Origin: Danio rerio
Taxonomy: Eukaryota; Chordata; Actinopteri; Cypriniformes; Danionidae
Assembly (NCBI RefSeq): GCF_049306965.1
Contig: NC_133197.1
Span: 5,494,501 to 5,558,500 of the forward strand
DNA: 64,000 nucleotides
Direction of reading: 5' to 3'
Shown: piece after piece, positions 49,010 to 60,084 of the stretch
How positions within the stretch are numbered: position 1 is the stretch's first letter
How the letters are laid out: every line of letters starts with the position of its first letter
Notes under the pieces: generated by a model
Told to the model about the DNA's origin: nothing
Database searches by the model: none
Seen by the model: the letters and a program-made list of their open reading frames with translations, nothing else
Made by a program: the position numbers and the translations under genes

Positions 49010-49103
<94 letters not shown>
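49010..49103. repeat. (TA)n
   Basis: Pure TA tract. Confidence 0.97.
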
Positions 49104-49104
<1 letters not shown>

Positions 49105-49106
<2 letters not shown>

Positions 49107-49653
49107 TAAGTCAGAATTATTGGCCCCCTTGAATTATTAGGCCACTTGTTTATTTTTTCCCAAATTTGTGTTTAACGGAATTTGTGTTTAATTTGTGTTT
49201 TCTCAGCACATTTCTGAACATAATAGTTTTATTGACTCATTTCTAATAATGGATTCATTTTATCTTTGCCATGATGACAGTAAATAATATTTTTCTAGAT
49301 ATTTTTCAAGACACTTTTATACAGCTTAAAGTGACATTTAAAGGCTTAACTAGGTTAATTAGGTTAACTAGGCAGGTTAGGGTAATTAGGCATGTTATTG
49401 TATAACCATGGTTTGTTCTGTAGACTATCGTGAAAAAAATAGCTTAAAGGGGCTAATAATTTTGTCCCTAAAATAGTGTTTAAAAAATTAAAAACTGCTT
49501 TTATTCTAGCCGAAATAAAACAAATCAGACTTTCTCCAGAAGACAAAATATTATCAGACATACTGTGAAAATTTCCTTGCTCTGTTAAACATCATTTGGG
49601 AAATTTAAAAAAAAAAAGAAAAAAATTCAAAGTGGGCTAATAATTCTGACTTC

Positions 49654-49658
<5 letters not shown>
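49105..49658. mobile_element. Tc1/mariner-type MITE between two TA tracts
   Basis: AGTTTAAGTCAGAATTATTG and AATAATTCTGACTTCAACT ends; interior as in 12466-12998 but in the opposite orientation. TA tracts on both sides suggest insertion into a TA microsatellite. Confidence 0.85.

Positions 49659-49745
<87 letters not shown>
49659..49745. repeat. (TA)n
   Basis: Continuation of the TA tract beyond the MITE. Confidence 0.97.
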
Positions 49746-49747
<2 letters not shown>

Positions 49748-50309
49748 TGCACAGTAGATAGTATATATATCTATAATTAAATAAATTGTAACATATTGTG
49801 TAAGCGTCCATTTTTCTATATTCAAAATACGTTGCATATATGACATTTTTGTATATATGTGAAATCCTTGTATGTCATATTTGTAATTTGCATATATACT
49901 TCCATATATTAGATTTTGTATGTGGTTATTCGCCGTGCTTCATAAACGCCCGCAGTGACTCTGCTTGCTCTCTGGTGTTAAAGATAGTTCAAATGAATTA
50001 CGGCTAGAGACTTATTTTAGGTCGCGCTGTCATATCCATTTATGCATGTAAAAAATGGAAGACTTCAGGTAGATCATAAATCTACCTCAGACTGGTAACT
50101 TTCTGCAGTCTGACTTCGGCTTTTTCCGCATTCTCTTACCAGAGCTGCTCCTGTATACATTAGGCAAAAGATCACATCTGGAAATAAAAACATACAGAGA
50201 GGAAACTATTTATGTTCATTTCTAATATGCTTGTAATATTTCCCCAAGTTTCTTTGTCAAATGTACTGAAGTACTTCAGTATTTGTACTTCATCAATAGA
50301 CTCACTTCT
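49746..50309. other. No gene seen
   Basis: AT-rich, then a mixed block at 49925-50200. Nothing recognisable. Confidence 0.4.
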
Positions 50310-50905
50310 CTCTTTATTAGGAACACCTTACTTGTTCCAGGTTGGACCCACTTTTGCCTTCAGAACTGCCTTAATCCTTCATGGCATAGATTCAACAAGT
50401 TACTGGTAATATTCCTCAGAGATTTTGCTCCATATTGACATGATAGCATCACGCAGTTGCTGCAGATTTGTCGGCTGCACATCCATGATGCGAATCTCCC
50501 ATTCCACCACATCCCAAAGGCACTCTATTGGATTGAGATCTGGTGACTGTGGAGGCCATTTGAGTACAGTGAACTCATTGTCATGTTCAAGAAAGCAGTC
50601 TGAGATGATTTGCGCTTATCCTGCTGGAGGCCTGAAGTGTTGATACAAGGCAGGATGGATCCATGCTTTCATGTTGTTGATGCTAAATTCTGACCCGACC
50701 ATCTGAATATGGCAGCAGAAATGGAGTTTCTCGTTTCTCCAATCTTCTATTGTCCAGTTTTGGTGAGCCTGTGCGAATTGTAGCCTCAGTTTCCTGTTCT
50801 TAGCTGACAGGAGTGGCACGCGGTTTGGTCTTTTGCTGCTGTAGCCCATCCGCCTCAAGGTTGGACGTATTGTGTGTTCAGAGAGGCTCTTCTGCAGACC
50901 TCACA
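50310..50905 (-). pseudogene. Internally deleted Tc1-like transposon, second family
   Basis: The left tip TTTATTAGGAACACCTTACT resembles a zebrafish Tc1-like terminus. On the minus strand the N-terminal-side part reads LRRMGYSSKRPNRVPLLSAK, NRKLRLQFAQAHQNWTIEDW, and further on LKWPPQSPDLNPIE then CLWDVVEWEIRIMDVQPTNL, the third-Glu region of a Tc1 transposase. The two parts lie in different frames with stops, about 45% of the element's length is missing, and the right terminal repeat is not found. It cannot encode an enzyme. It differs from 47203-47842 in sequence and terminus, so two Tc1-type families occur within 3 kb. Confidence 0.85.
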
Positions 50906-50934
50906 TGTTACGAAAACTGCATAATAGTTGCTAA

Positions 50935-52420
50935 GGTGTTTGTGATACTTTAAAAAATGTTGCTAGGGTGTTCTGTGAGCTTTTATAAATGTTGCCATAG
51001 TGTTATAGTAGCCAAACTAACTTTTAGCATGTTGCTATGCAGTTGCTAGAGTCTTCAGAATAATTGTCCCTATGCTGTTGCCAATGTGTTCTTGATTCTA
51101 GAAAGTAGCTGTCCAGTTGCTAAGGTGTTCTCAATACCTTTTAGAATGTTGCTATGCAGTTGCTAAGGTGTTCTCAACTTTTTAGAATGTCGCTATGCAG
51201 TTGCTAAGGTGTTTTAAATACTATTTAGAATGTCGCTATGCGGTTGCTAAGGTATTTTTAATACTATTTAGAATGTTGTTATGTGGTTGCTAACGTGTTT
51301 TTGACACTTTTTAGAATGTCGCTATGCAGTTGCTAACATGTTTTGATACTTTTTAAAATTTCGCTATGCAGTTGCTAAGGTGTTTTTAATACTTTTTAGA
51401 ATGTCACTATGTGGTCGCTAAGGTCTTTTGATACTATTTAGAATGTCGCTATGCAGTTGCTAAGGTATTCTGATACTTTCTAGAATGTCACTATGTGGTC
51501 GCTAAGGTCTTTTGATACTATTTAGAATGTCGCTATGCAGTTGCTAAGGTGTTTTTAATACTTTTTAGAATGTCACTATTTGGTCGCTAAGGTCTTTTGA
51601 TACTATTTAGAATGTCGCTATGCAGTTGCTAAGGTGTTTTGATACTTTTTAGAATGTCGCTATGCAGTTGCTAAAGTGTTTTGATACTTTTTCGAATGTG
51701 GCTATGCAGTTGCTAAGGTGTTTTTAATACTTTTTAGAATGTCACTATGTGGTCGCTAAGGTCTTTTGATACTATTTAGAATGTCGCTATGCAGTTGCTA
51801 AGATGTTTTTAATACTTTTTAGAATGTCACTATGTGGTCGCTAAGGTCTTTTGATACTATTTAGAATGTTATGTGGTTGCTAAGGTGTTTTTGATACTTT
51901 TTAAAATGTCGCTATGTATTTGCTAAGGTGTTTTTTTTTACACTTTTTTTAGAATGTCATTATGCAGTTGCTAATGTGATCTTGATGCTTTTTAGAATGT
52001 TACTATGCTGGTGCAAATGTGCTTTTGATTCTAAAATGTAGCTGTGAGGTTGCTAAGGTGTTCTCAATACTTTTTAGAATGTTACTATGAGGTTGCTAAG
52101 GTGTTCTCAATACTTTTTAGAATGTTGTTAGGGTGTTCTGTGAGCTTTTATAAATGTTGCCCTGGTGTTGTTGTTAGAGTATTCTAAATAACTTTTAGCG
52201 TGTTGATATGCAGTATGCAGTTGCTAGGGTCTTCAGAATAATTTTTAGGATATTGCCATGTGTTCGCTAGGATGTTTTGAATATTTTTAGCATGCTGCTA
52301 TGAGATGGCTAAGCTGTTGCGTGGGGATTTTTGATGTTGCTATGCGGTTGCTAGGGTGTTTGAAATAGTTTTTAGGATGTCGCTAGTGTGTTCTGATTGG
52401 TTAGTACATATTGTTAAGTA
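50935..52420. repeat. 43-bp minisatellite, block 1
   Basis: About 34 units of AATGTCGCTATGCAGTTGCT followed by AAGGTGTTTTTGATACTTTTTAG. The edges carry more diverged units (GTTGCTAGGGTGTTCTG), typical of an array grown from its centre. An 85-bp two-unit pattern (GTCACTATGTGGTCGC alternating with GTCGCTATGCAGTTGC) occurs at 51400-51870. Confidence 0.92.
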
Positions 52421-53454
52421 GATTCTCGAATTCTCAGTATTTTAAACACACTGATGTACAGGTTTCTCTATATAGTTAGGGGGTTGCTAAGAAATTAAAG
52501 TTTAGAATATTGCTGTGTGATTGGTTTGGATTGGTTTGGATTAGTTTTTAATTTATTATTTTATTAATTTATTTATTTTATTTCAGTTAACAATAATAGT
52601 TTTTGACCAATAGTTTTAGTTTCCATCAACTAAAATAACCTTGCTATGTAAAAATGCTGCAAACAATATATAGCACGTTGTCTTTTAGCATGTATAGCAT
52701 CCATATAGCTAAGTTTCCATTCTGCGGGTCCTGCGGCCTTACTTGAACCATTCTCAGTCCGCAGCATTGACAGCTACTTGGAAAGATTTGCACCGCTCAG
52801 AAACAATTACAGGTCATAAATGCATCAGTGGCAAGGAGCTGCGGGGATGAAAGCCGAAAGCCTCTTATTTTAGTTTCACAGCAATGTCAGAGTCCTTTTA
52901 TCGTGCGCTCAGAGACTGACCAGATTTCGTGACGTGGCCTCCTTAAGTTGTTTGATATTGTTTTGTTCCCTGCGCCACCATGTAGTCAGTGTGTTTGCGG
53001 TCCAGACCAGAGCTGTGTGCTTTATAATTGGTTTAACTTGAACAAGACCAGCTGTGTAATAAAGCAGCAAAGCCGTGTGAAGAAACCCACAGTGCCGGGC
53101 ATCTGTAAGTCCTTCTGGGTCAGCATCCAGCGCATACAGGATTTCACATCTGTGCTGAATGTAAGTGGTTGTGATGTATTTATTAAAATACAATTTGAAG
53201 ACATGTTGACACCACATGAATGCCTGTGAGGCCACAGATAGCGTTCACCAATCAGCCTAAAAGTATATGTTAAAATCATCCAACCAACAAGCAGCACGCT
53301 TAACTCTCCTCCAATAAGAACGCAGCATGTTTTACTTTCCTCCAATCAGACAATGCTAACTAGCAGTAGTTTTCTGAGGTAGATGATGTGTTAAAGGGAG
53401 AGTTAACCCCTCTTAAAAATGTCAGTTTACACAGTTTACCCCTTTATGAGTTTA
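52421..53454. other. Non-repeat island between the two minisatellite blocks
   Basis: 52700-53380 is repeat-poor. Open frames on both strands (52948-53229 plus, 52909-53235 minus) overlap; neither is recognised. GAATGTAAGTGG at about 53158 looks like a donor. Coding status undecided. Confidence 0.35.
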
Positions 53455-54370
53455 TTCTGTTGATACTTTTTAGAATGTTACTATGCGGTTGCTAAGGTGT
53501 TTTTGACCCTTTTTAGAATGTCGCCATGCGGTTGCTATGGTGCTTTTGATACTTTTTAGAATGTCGCTATGCAGTTGCAATGCTACTTTTGATACTTTTT
53601 AGAATGTCGTAATGCAGTTGCTAAGGTGTTTTTGATACTTTTCAGAATGTCGCTATGCAGTTGCTAAGGTGTTTTTTACACTTTTTAGAATGTCGCTATG
53701 CCGTTGCTAAGGTGTTTTGGATACTTTTTGAATGTCGTTATCTGATTGCCAATGTGTTTTTGACATTTTTTAGAATGTCGCTATGTGGTTGCTAAGGTGT
53801 TTTTGACACTTTTTAGAATGTCACTATGCGGTTGCTAAGGTGTTGACACTTTTTAGAATGTAGCTATGTGGTTGCTAAGGTGTTTTTGATACTTTTTAGA
53901 ATGCGCTATGCAGTTGCCATGGTGCTTTTGATGCTTTTTAGAATGTCGCTATGCGGTTGCTATGGTGCTTTTGATACTTTTTAGAATGTCGCTATGCAGT
54001 TGCTATGGTGCTTTTGATACTTTTTCAAATGTCGCTATGCAGTTGCTATGCTACTTTTGATACTTTTTAGAATGTCGCTATGCAGTTGCTATGCTACTTT
54101 TGATACTTTTTAGAATGTCGCTATGCAGTTGCTAAGGTGTTTTTGATACTTTTCAGAATATCGCTATGCAGTTACTTAGGTGTTTTTGATACTTTTCAGA
54201 ATGTTGCTATGCAGTTGCTATGGTGCTTTTGATACTTTTTTGAATGTCGCTATGCAGTTGCTATGGTTTTTTTGACACTTTTTGGAATGTCGCTATGCAG
54301 TTGCTAAGGTGTTTTTGATACTTTTTGGAATGTCGCTATGCAGTTGCTAAGTGTCTATGACACTTTTTAA
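53455..54370. repeat. 43-bp minisatellite, block 2
   Basis: About 21 units of the same repeat and orientation as block 1, with a GGTGCTTTTGATACTTTTT variant more common here. Confidence 0.92.
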
Positions 54371-55619
54371 AATACTGCCAATCTTGCCAAAAGAATATAT
54401 TTTGAAGAATGTTAAAAACTGGTAATCATTGACTTTTCATAGTAGGAAAAAAACAAAGGAAGTCAGTGATTTCCAGCTTCAACATGTATTCTTTTCTGTG
54501 AAACAAAAGAAAGAAACTCATAAAGACTTGGAAAAAGCAAACACTAAATGATGACAGAATTTTCAGTTTTGTGTGAACTACCCCTTTAACATTATCCTCG
54601 CAAGCATTTCTCAAGTTAAATCATGTAGCAACTGAATAACCATAAACACATGCTTAATTTATTGTTAATCATACGCCCTGAGCCAAATTCATATCACGCA
54701 GAGACATTACATGCAAATCAACGTAATAAGCTGGGAACACTTTTATCTAATCTGTTCTTTGTGTTTGATTTATGGAGATTTTTTTCGTCCACGAACGCCA
54801 AAACAACATGTTTTACTTAATTAAATACGATACTAGACAATGAGAACACTGTGTTTGTCTTTATTTCTCAGTTAATTGCAATGTTGAATTCATTTGCATG
54901 AACTCTGAATTGCAGTCAAGCTAACAAGCTGCAAATGTGCTGAAACCCGCTGGACTGCATTCATCTGAAGACCCTCGGAAAACTTCTTCATTCCCTGTCT
55001 GAAGAGCACCTGAGGCGACGCGCGGCTATCACGCACTTTGGGCGGGACGGTTTGTCTGCACGCAAACGCGGTTAACCCTTTATGACCTCTTTTAAATGAA
55101 AAAAAAAAAACATAAATCAATGATTCATTCGAGATGTCATATAGTCCTAGAGTAAACTTAATTCATCTTAGGAACGCGTCTGCGGTGTAAAAACTAAGGC
55201 AAATCTGCATCGAACAGTTAGCTAAAGCTTAGCATTTTTGTGTTTAAAAGTTGCTGCTTGTGTACCTGCAAGAAAAAACGATTTTAGAATGTTTTTTTAT
55301 CTAAATTAATGTTGTTGGTAGGGTGTTATGTGTGGTATATACCCCAAATTGTGCGTAGTTTATAAAGAGTTTTTAATTTTTTAAACACATTATGTGTGTT
55401 TTCATATATTTATGGGGTTGCTAGGAAATTCTGAAAAGTTAACATTGCTGTGTGATTGGTTTGGATTGGATTGCTATTTTAATTGCTGTTGTTTTATTTT
55501 AGTTAGTTTTTCAGTGGCTGTTAGTTTTGTTTCATTTATTGTGAATTATACCTTTTGCTTAAGTTAATGAAAGTGGTTTTTGAACAATAGTTTGAGATTT
55601 AGTTTGCTAAAATAGCATC
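54371..55619. other. No gene; repeat-poor block at 54890-55090
   Basis: 54890-55090 (CACCTGAGGCGACGCGCGGC, TTTGGGCGGGACGGTTTG) is GC-moderate and may be conserved noncoding sequence. The right part has GTTGCTAGGAAATTCTG, remotely like the minisatellite edge. Confidence 0.35.
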
Positions 55620-55859
55620 TTAGCTCAGGCTGGAAAATGACTAGCTAAAACCAGCCTGGTTTAAGCTTGACATTGCTGGTTTTGGCTGGGCTCCCAGCCT
55701 GGCTAGGCTGGTCAAGCTGGTTTTAGCTGGTCATCTCCAGCTAAGACCAGGCTGGAAATGGCTGGAAACCAGCCTGCAAGTGGCCAAAACCCCTCTAAAA
55801 TCAGCCTGGTTAGACCTATACTGGTTTAAGCTGATTTTTTATTTATTTTTTTCAGTAGG
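55620..55859. mobile_element. Second CAGCTAAAACCAG-rich palindromic element
   Basis: Same mosaic of CTGGTTTTAGCTGG words as 33987-34360, with tip TTTTTTTCAGTAGGG; left tip worn. Confidence 0.7.
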
Positions 55860-57442
55860 GAATACAAATGATTTCAACGATTTTAGAGTGTTTTCGTGGT
55901 TGGTACATATTTTTGGGTAGTTTCTAGGGAGTTTTTAGTGTTTTAAACACATTTATATGTGTGTTTTTTATATATATTTATGGGGTTGCTAGATATTCTA
56001 AAAAAAAGAGTTACCATTGCTGGTAACTGCCAGTTTGGATTGAATTGCCAACTTGATTGCCAATTCTTTTCTTATTTCAGTTTTCTTTATTGATAATTGT
56101 TACCTTTCATTTAGGTTATGGACAGTGGTTTTTAAAAAAAATAGTTTCAGTTTTTTTTTTATTATTAAAATGACATTGTCAAGAGCATTTTTTTTTAATC
56201 TAAATTCATTTTCATTTTTAGCATTAAGGTTTCAAAATAGAAGACTCGTTTGGGGTTCTACAAAGAACATTTAAATGAAAAGGTCTGTATACTGAAATAA
56301 CCTGAATGTTAATTTTATCTTTATTTCTTTAGCACTTTTTACAACCAAGGCTAGATTGTGTCAAAGCTGCTTAAAAAAGATGAAGAAAGGAGAGTAAAAG
56401 CCATAACAATTCCTATCGTGGAGCATTTAGTTAAGCTAAATGACCATTTAATCATCCGAATAATCCTTTTCATTAAGAAACTTGTATGTAAAACGTTTTA
56501 ATATATGTTAAAGATTCATGGAACTCTCAAGCCAATAAATAAATCTGATTTTCAAGTGTGTATACAAAATATTTCTTGCTTTAGGTATTAAGGGTTGTTT
56601 TCTGAAAAACGGATTGAAGAACTCTAAACTATTTGTGCCCTAAAGGGTTAAGAAAACAAGTTTATTTTTTCCCTGCCCTAGCTAATACTTTTCCACCTCT
56701 CGTAACATTTATGTATAATTAAATAAACCTAAAGTACTTTTTAATGTAACATTTTGAATTTAGGAATGTTCATGATTTAATGTTTATGTTTGTAAGACTT
56801 AAAGTGCATGACTATTACATACTAATATATAATCTTGGACTACAAAACCATTCTTAATGGTACATTTTTGGAAACTGAGATCTATATAGGTCTACATCAT
56901 CTAACTTAAATGATCTTTCCATTGATGTATGTGCTTTTTATGACAATATTTGAACAGTGTTTTGGCTGAAATGCAACTATTTGGGATCTGAAGGTTAATA
57001 AAAAATCTAAATATTGATAAAAAAAAATCACCTTTTAACTTCTGAATGCACTAATCAAAAACTTAAATTGATATATTTTAGATCTTAATATCTGAAATTG
57101 GGTATAAATGTACAATGTATTTTTTGACTATGCCCACAAATATGTCCATGCAGCATGATACTGATTTTGTATCCGGGGCCACATATGTGTATTTCCATTA
57201 AGTTACCTCAGATTTGTGCACATCTTTTAAAACCATCTGTGACCATGTTCATTTCTTCCATCCACAGTGCATTCTTCCAATAGCTGTTTGGAGGATCCAG
57301 ACGGTTTTAAAAAGGTCTGTCCTGTTATTTTTGGAGGGCTGTGATTTGCCCATGTACACTTTTCTGTTTTTGGTGGATTCTTGAACGCTGGATGGATTTC
57401 AAAATCTGGATCTTTGTATATTACTGTTGTAAAATTTTGTCA
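55860..57442. other. No gene seen
   Basis: AT-rich. 56320-56400 (TTTATTTCTTTAGCACTTTT, GATTGTGTCAAAGCTGCTT) is a fragment of the repeat seen at 7006-7253. Confidence 0.4.
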
Positions 57443-57978
57443 ATTCATTCATTCATTTTCCTTCAGCTCAGGCCCTTTATTAATCTGAGGTTGCCACAGC
57501 GGAATGAACCGCCAACTTATCCAGCACGTTTCACACAGCTGATGCCCTTCCAGCTGCAACCCAGTCCTGGCGAACATCCATACACACTCCTTCACAATCA
57601 TACATTCATTCTTTTTCTTTTCGGCATAGTCCATTTATTATTCCATGGTCGCCACAGCGGAATGAACCGCCAACTTATCCAGCACGTTTCACACAGCTGA
57701 TGCCCTTCTAGCTGCAACCCAGTCCTGACGAACATCCATACACACTTCTTCACAATCATACATTCATTCTTTTTCTTTTCGGCTTAGTCCATTTATTATT
57801 CCAGGGTCGCCACAGCGGAATGAACCGCCAACTTATCCAGCGTATGTTTCACATAGCTGATGCCCTTCCAGCTGCAACCCAGTCCTGGGAAACATCCAAA
57901 CATACTCTTTCACACTCATACACTACGACCAGTTTAGTTTATTCAATTCACCTGTAGCGCAACCCAGGGAAAACAAAG
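57443..57978 (-). mobile_element. DANA SINE with threefold amplified 3' part
   Basis: Three tandem units of about 156 bp start at 57448, 57603 and 57761 with CATTCATTC(T/A)TTTTC, each holding the GGAATGAACCGCCAACTTAT to AACATCCA(T/A)ACA segment. Only the last runs on toward the body, and the tRNA-like head is missing. Flanked by TTTTGTCA at about 57435-57442 and 57979-57986. Confidence 0.85.
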
Positions 57979-57986
57979 TTTTGTCA

Positions 57987-58339
57987 CATAAATAATTTTT
58001 TACTTGTTTGACTATTTTTAAACAGTATATTGCATTACGTTATTCAAAATATTCCTTATTGAGTTTCTTTCTTCTGTTAAATATAAAAGGAGATATTTTG
58101 AAAAATGCTGCAAGCACCCATAGACTTCCATAGTATTTGTTTTTCCTACTATGGAATTTGATGATTATAAAATAAATAAATAAATATAATGGAAAATAAA
58201 TGAGTTAATCAAGATTTCTGTAACATAGGCCTCCTTCATTTTTCTGATTTATTTATTGAACTAATTCATACACATTCGTACGAATTAGCCACTTAACTGA
58301 CAAAACGTAATATACTTACGATTCCTCATGAGATCAGGC
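57987..58339. other. No gene seen, AT-rich
   Basis: Nothing recognisable. Confidence 0.5.
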
Positions 58340-59300
58340 TGCTTAATTCAGAATCACAGGTCTATATCTAGTTTATACAATCTTTGCCCTCTCTTTCTTA
58401 GTTTAAGGATCAATGGGAGAAAGAACTTGGACTTGGTTTGGATCAGGAATGGTGGGAAATGGCTGCTGAGAGGGTTAATTCCTCTTTTTCCTGTGCCAGA
58501 CTGAGTCTGATTCAATTTAAGGTTCTCCATAGAATTCACCTAACGAATGTTAAATTAAGTAAGATATTCCCAGGCGTGGATGTTTGTTGTAATAGGTGTT
58601 CTCTGGCTCCTGCTGATCATACCCGCACTTTTTTTTCTTGTCCAAAGTTGGAAAATTTGTGGAGTTCTTTCTTAGATACTTTTTCTACAATTTTTTCATT
58701 TCTCTTGAACCATGCCATTTAATTGCTATTTTAGGTGTATCGGGTTTGCTGGACAACCTTTCAAATAAGAATGCTAATGTTCAAGCCTTTGCGTCACTAA
58801 TAGCCCGAAGACGGATTTTATTACACTGGAAGTCTTCTAAACCTCTCATGTCTCATGGTTAGAATATTTGATGTCTTTTCTATATATTGAAAATATTAAG
58901 TTTACATCAAGAGGTTCCACTGAAAAACTGTATAAAAACTGGGATCCTCTAATTAATTTTGTCAGGAATACAACACACCTCTTCGCTGATTTTTTTTTCT
59001 TTTATCTTTTAAGAAAGATCTCTACTCTTTTTTTCTCTTATTTTATTTTTTTTTATTAATTTGTGTGCGTGTTATTTATATTTTATGTATATTTATTCAG
59101 TTGCTTTGACCATTCTTGTAGGTGCTAATGTTGTTATGAGTGTGAGTGTTTTTTTTATTCACCTCCTTGGGGGTGGGATGGGGGACTGAGGGTGTTTGAA
59201 TGTTCTTGTTTACCCTTAGTTACGGTAAAAAAATGTGAAAACTATTGATATTGTTTTTTTTTTTTTTTTTGTAGACTGCAAAAAAATAAATAAATTCTGT
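58340..59300 (+). pseudogene. 5'-truncated L1-clade LINE, ORF2 C-terminus and 3' UTR
   Basis: Open reading starts at FKDQWEKELGLGLDQEWWEM (58403 on) and continues ARLSLIQFKVLHRIHLTNVK then LSKIFPGVDVCCNRCSLAPADHT and FFSCPKLENLW: the L1/Tx1 ORF2 C-terminal region with the CX2C-X7-H-X4-C-type cluster. A frame change at about 58715 shifts the rest (HLIAILGVSGLLDNLSNKNA, IARRRILLHWKSSKPL) and a stop follows MSHG; a third piece reads LYKNWDPLINFVRN. The 3' UTR ends near 59300 with T- and A-rich tail sequence. Upstream of 58400 the frame also changes. It is a dead fragment; endonuclease and polymerase core are absent. L1-like clade is likely; subfamily not assigned. Confidence 0.8.
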
Positions 59301-59310
59301 AATGTGATTA

Positions 59311-59380
59311 ATAAGGGTTCATTCCGCGGTGGAGACCCCAGATTAATAAAGAGACTAAGCCGAAAAGAAAATGAATGAAC
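59311..59380 (+). mobile_element. DANA 3' fragment
   Basis: GGTTCATTCCGCGGTGGAGA then CCCCAGATTAATAAAGAGAC and an AAAATGAATGAA tail; the body is missing, cut by the LINE insertion or a deletion. Confidence 0.8.
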
Positions 59381-59394
59381 GTGATCGGAGTGAA

Positions 59395-59772
59395 AAGACC
59401 TAATGCAGCACGTCAGATGCCTGTATGTTGTCGCCCTCTTGTGTTCAATGAAGGATATTGATGAGACTCGAAGCAAAAAATCAATGCATTTTATTTCCTT
59501 TGCAACATTACCACTGTGCATCCGCTTACAAAAACTTTAAAACAGTTTCAAATCGGTACATATAAAGCATAAACATTTCCCTTTTTGTATAGAAAATACC
59601 TAACGCAGTACTTGAGGTGTCTGTATGCGTGGATATTGAAGGATATTGATTAAGACCTCCATAAAAAAATCAATGCATTTTATTTCTTGCCAACATTTCA
59701 ACAGTGCATCCGCTTACAAAATCTTTAAAACAGTTTCATGTACAAAACAAACATTTCCCTTTTAATAGAATA
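59395..59772. repeat. 189-bp tandem duplication in the s1pr4 3' flank with doubled poly(A) signal
   Basis: Two diverged copies (about 59395-59583 and 59584-59772) share long stretches such as TGCATCCGCTTACAAAA and AACATTTCCCTTTT. On the minus strand each has AATAAA (59495-59490 and 59684-59679) followed by a T-rich stretch, the layout of a cleavage site. The s1pr4 3' UTR probably ends in one or both. Another AATAAA lies nearer the stop at 59958-59953. Confidence 0.7.
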
Positions 59773-60084
59773 TGAAAATATACTTTTTTAAATCTTTTAA
59801 GTTACACATATTACTTTTACAGTCTTGTAGAAAACAATGAAAGGCAGTTTCTCTTTGAGTAGGTTACAGTTCTGATTGCTTTGCGTTCAACGCAAATGTA
59901 CAGAAATGCATTCAAGTTACGTTATTATCTTTTTTTTTTTGTCTTTTTTATATTTATTCTTGCATGGCTGCTCACTTTTATAGTCCTTTCTGCACGATTT
60001 GTCCATCATCAGCATCTACAATCTACAACACCACAATGTTTGTTAGAGGAGGTGCAGTTTCTGTGGCGAAGGTGAAACTCCCTG
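59773..60084 (-). other. s1pr4: s1pr4 proximal 3' UTR (probable)
   Basis: Downstream of the stop codon, AT-rich with an AATAAA at 59958-59953 on the minus strand. No repeat is recognised. The extent of the UTR depends on which of three poly(A) signals is used. Confidence 0.5.

Noticed and set aside
52909-53345. Overlapping ORFs on both strands between the minisatellite blocks
   Set aside because: Two strands and several frames are open together, which suggests chance; no family recognised.
50935-54370. CRISPR-like regular repeats
   Set aside because: Units are contiguous with no unique spacers, in vertebrate DNA; it is a minisatellite.
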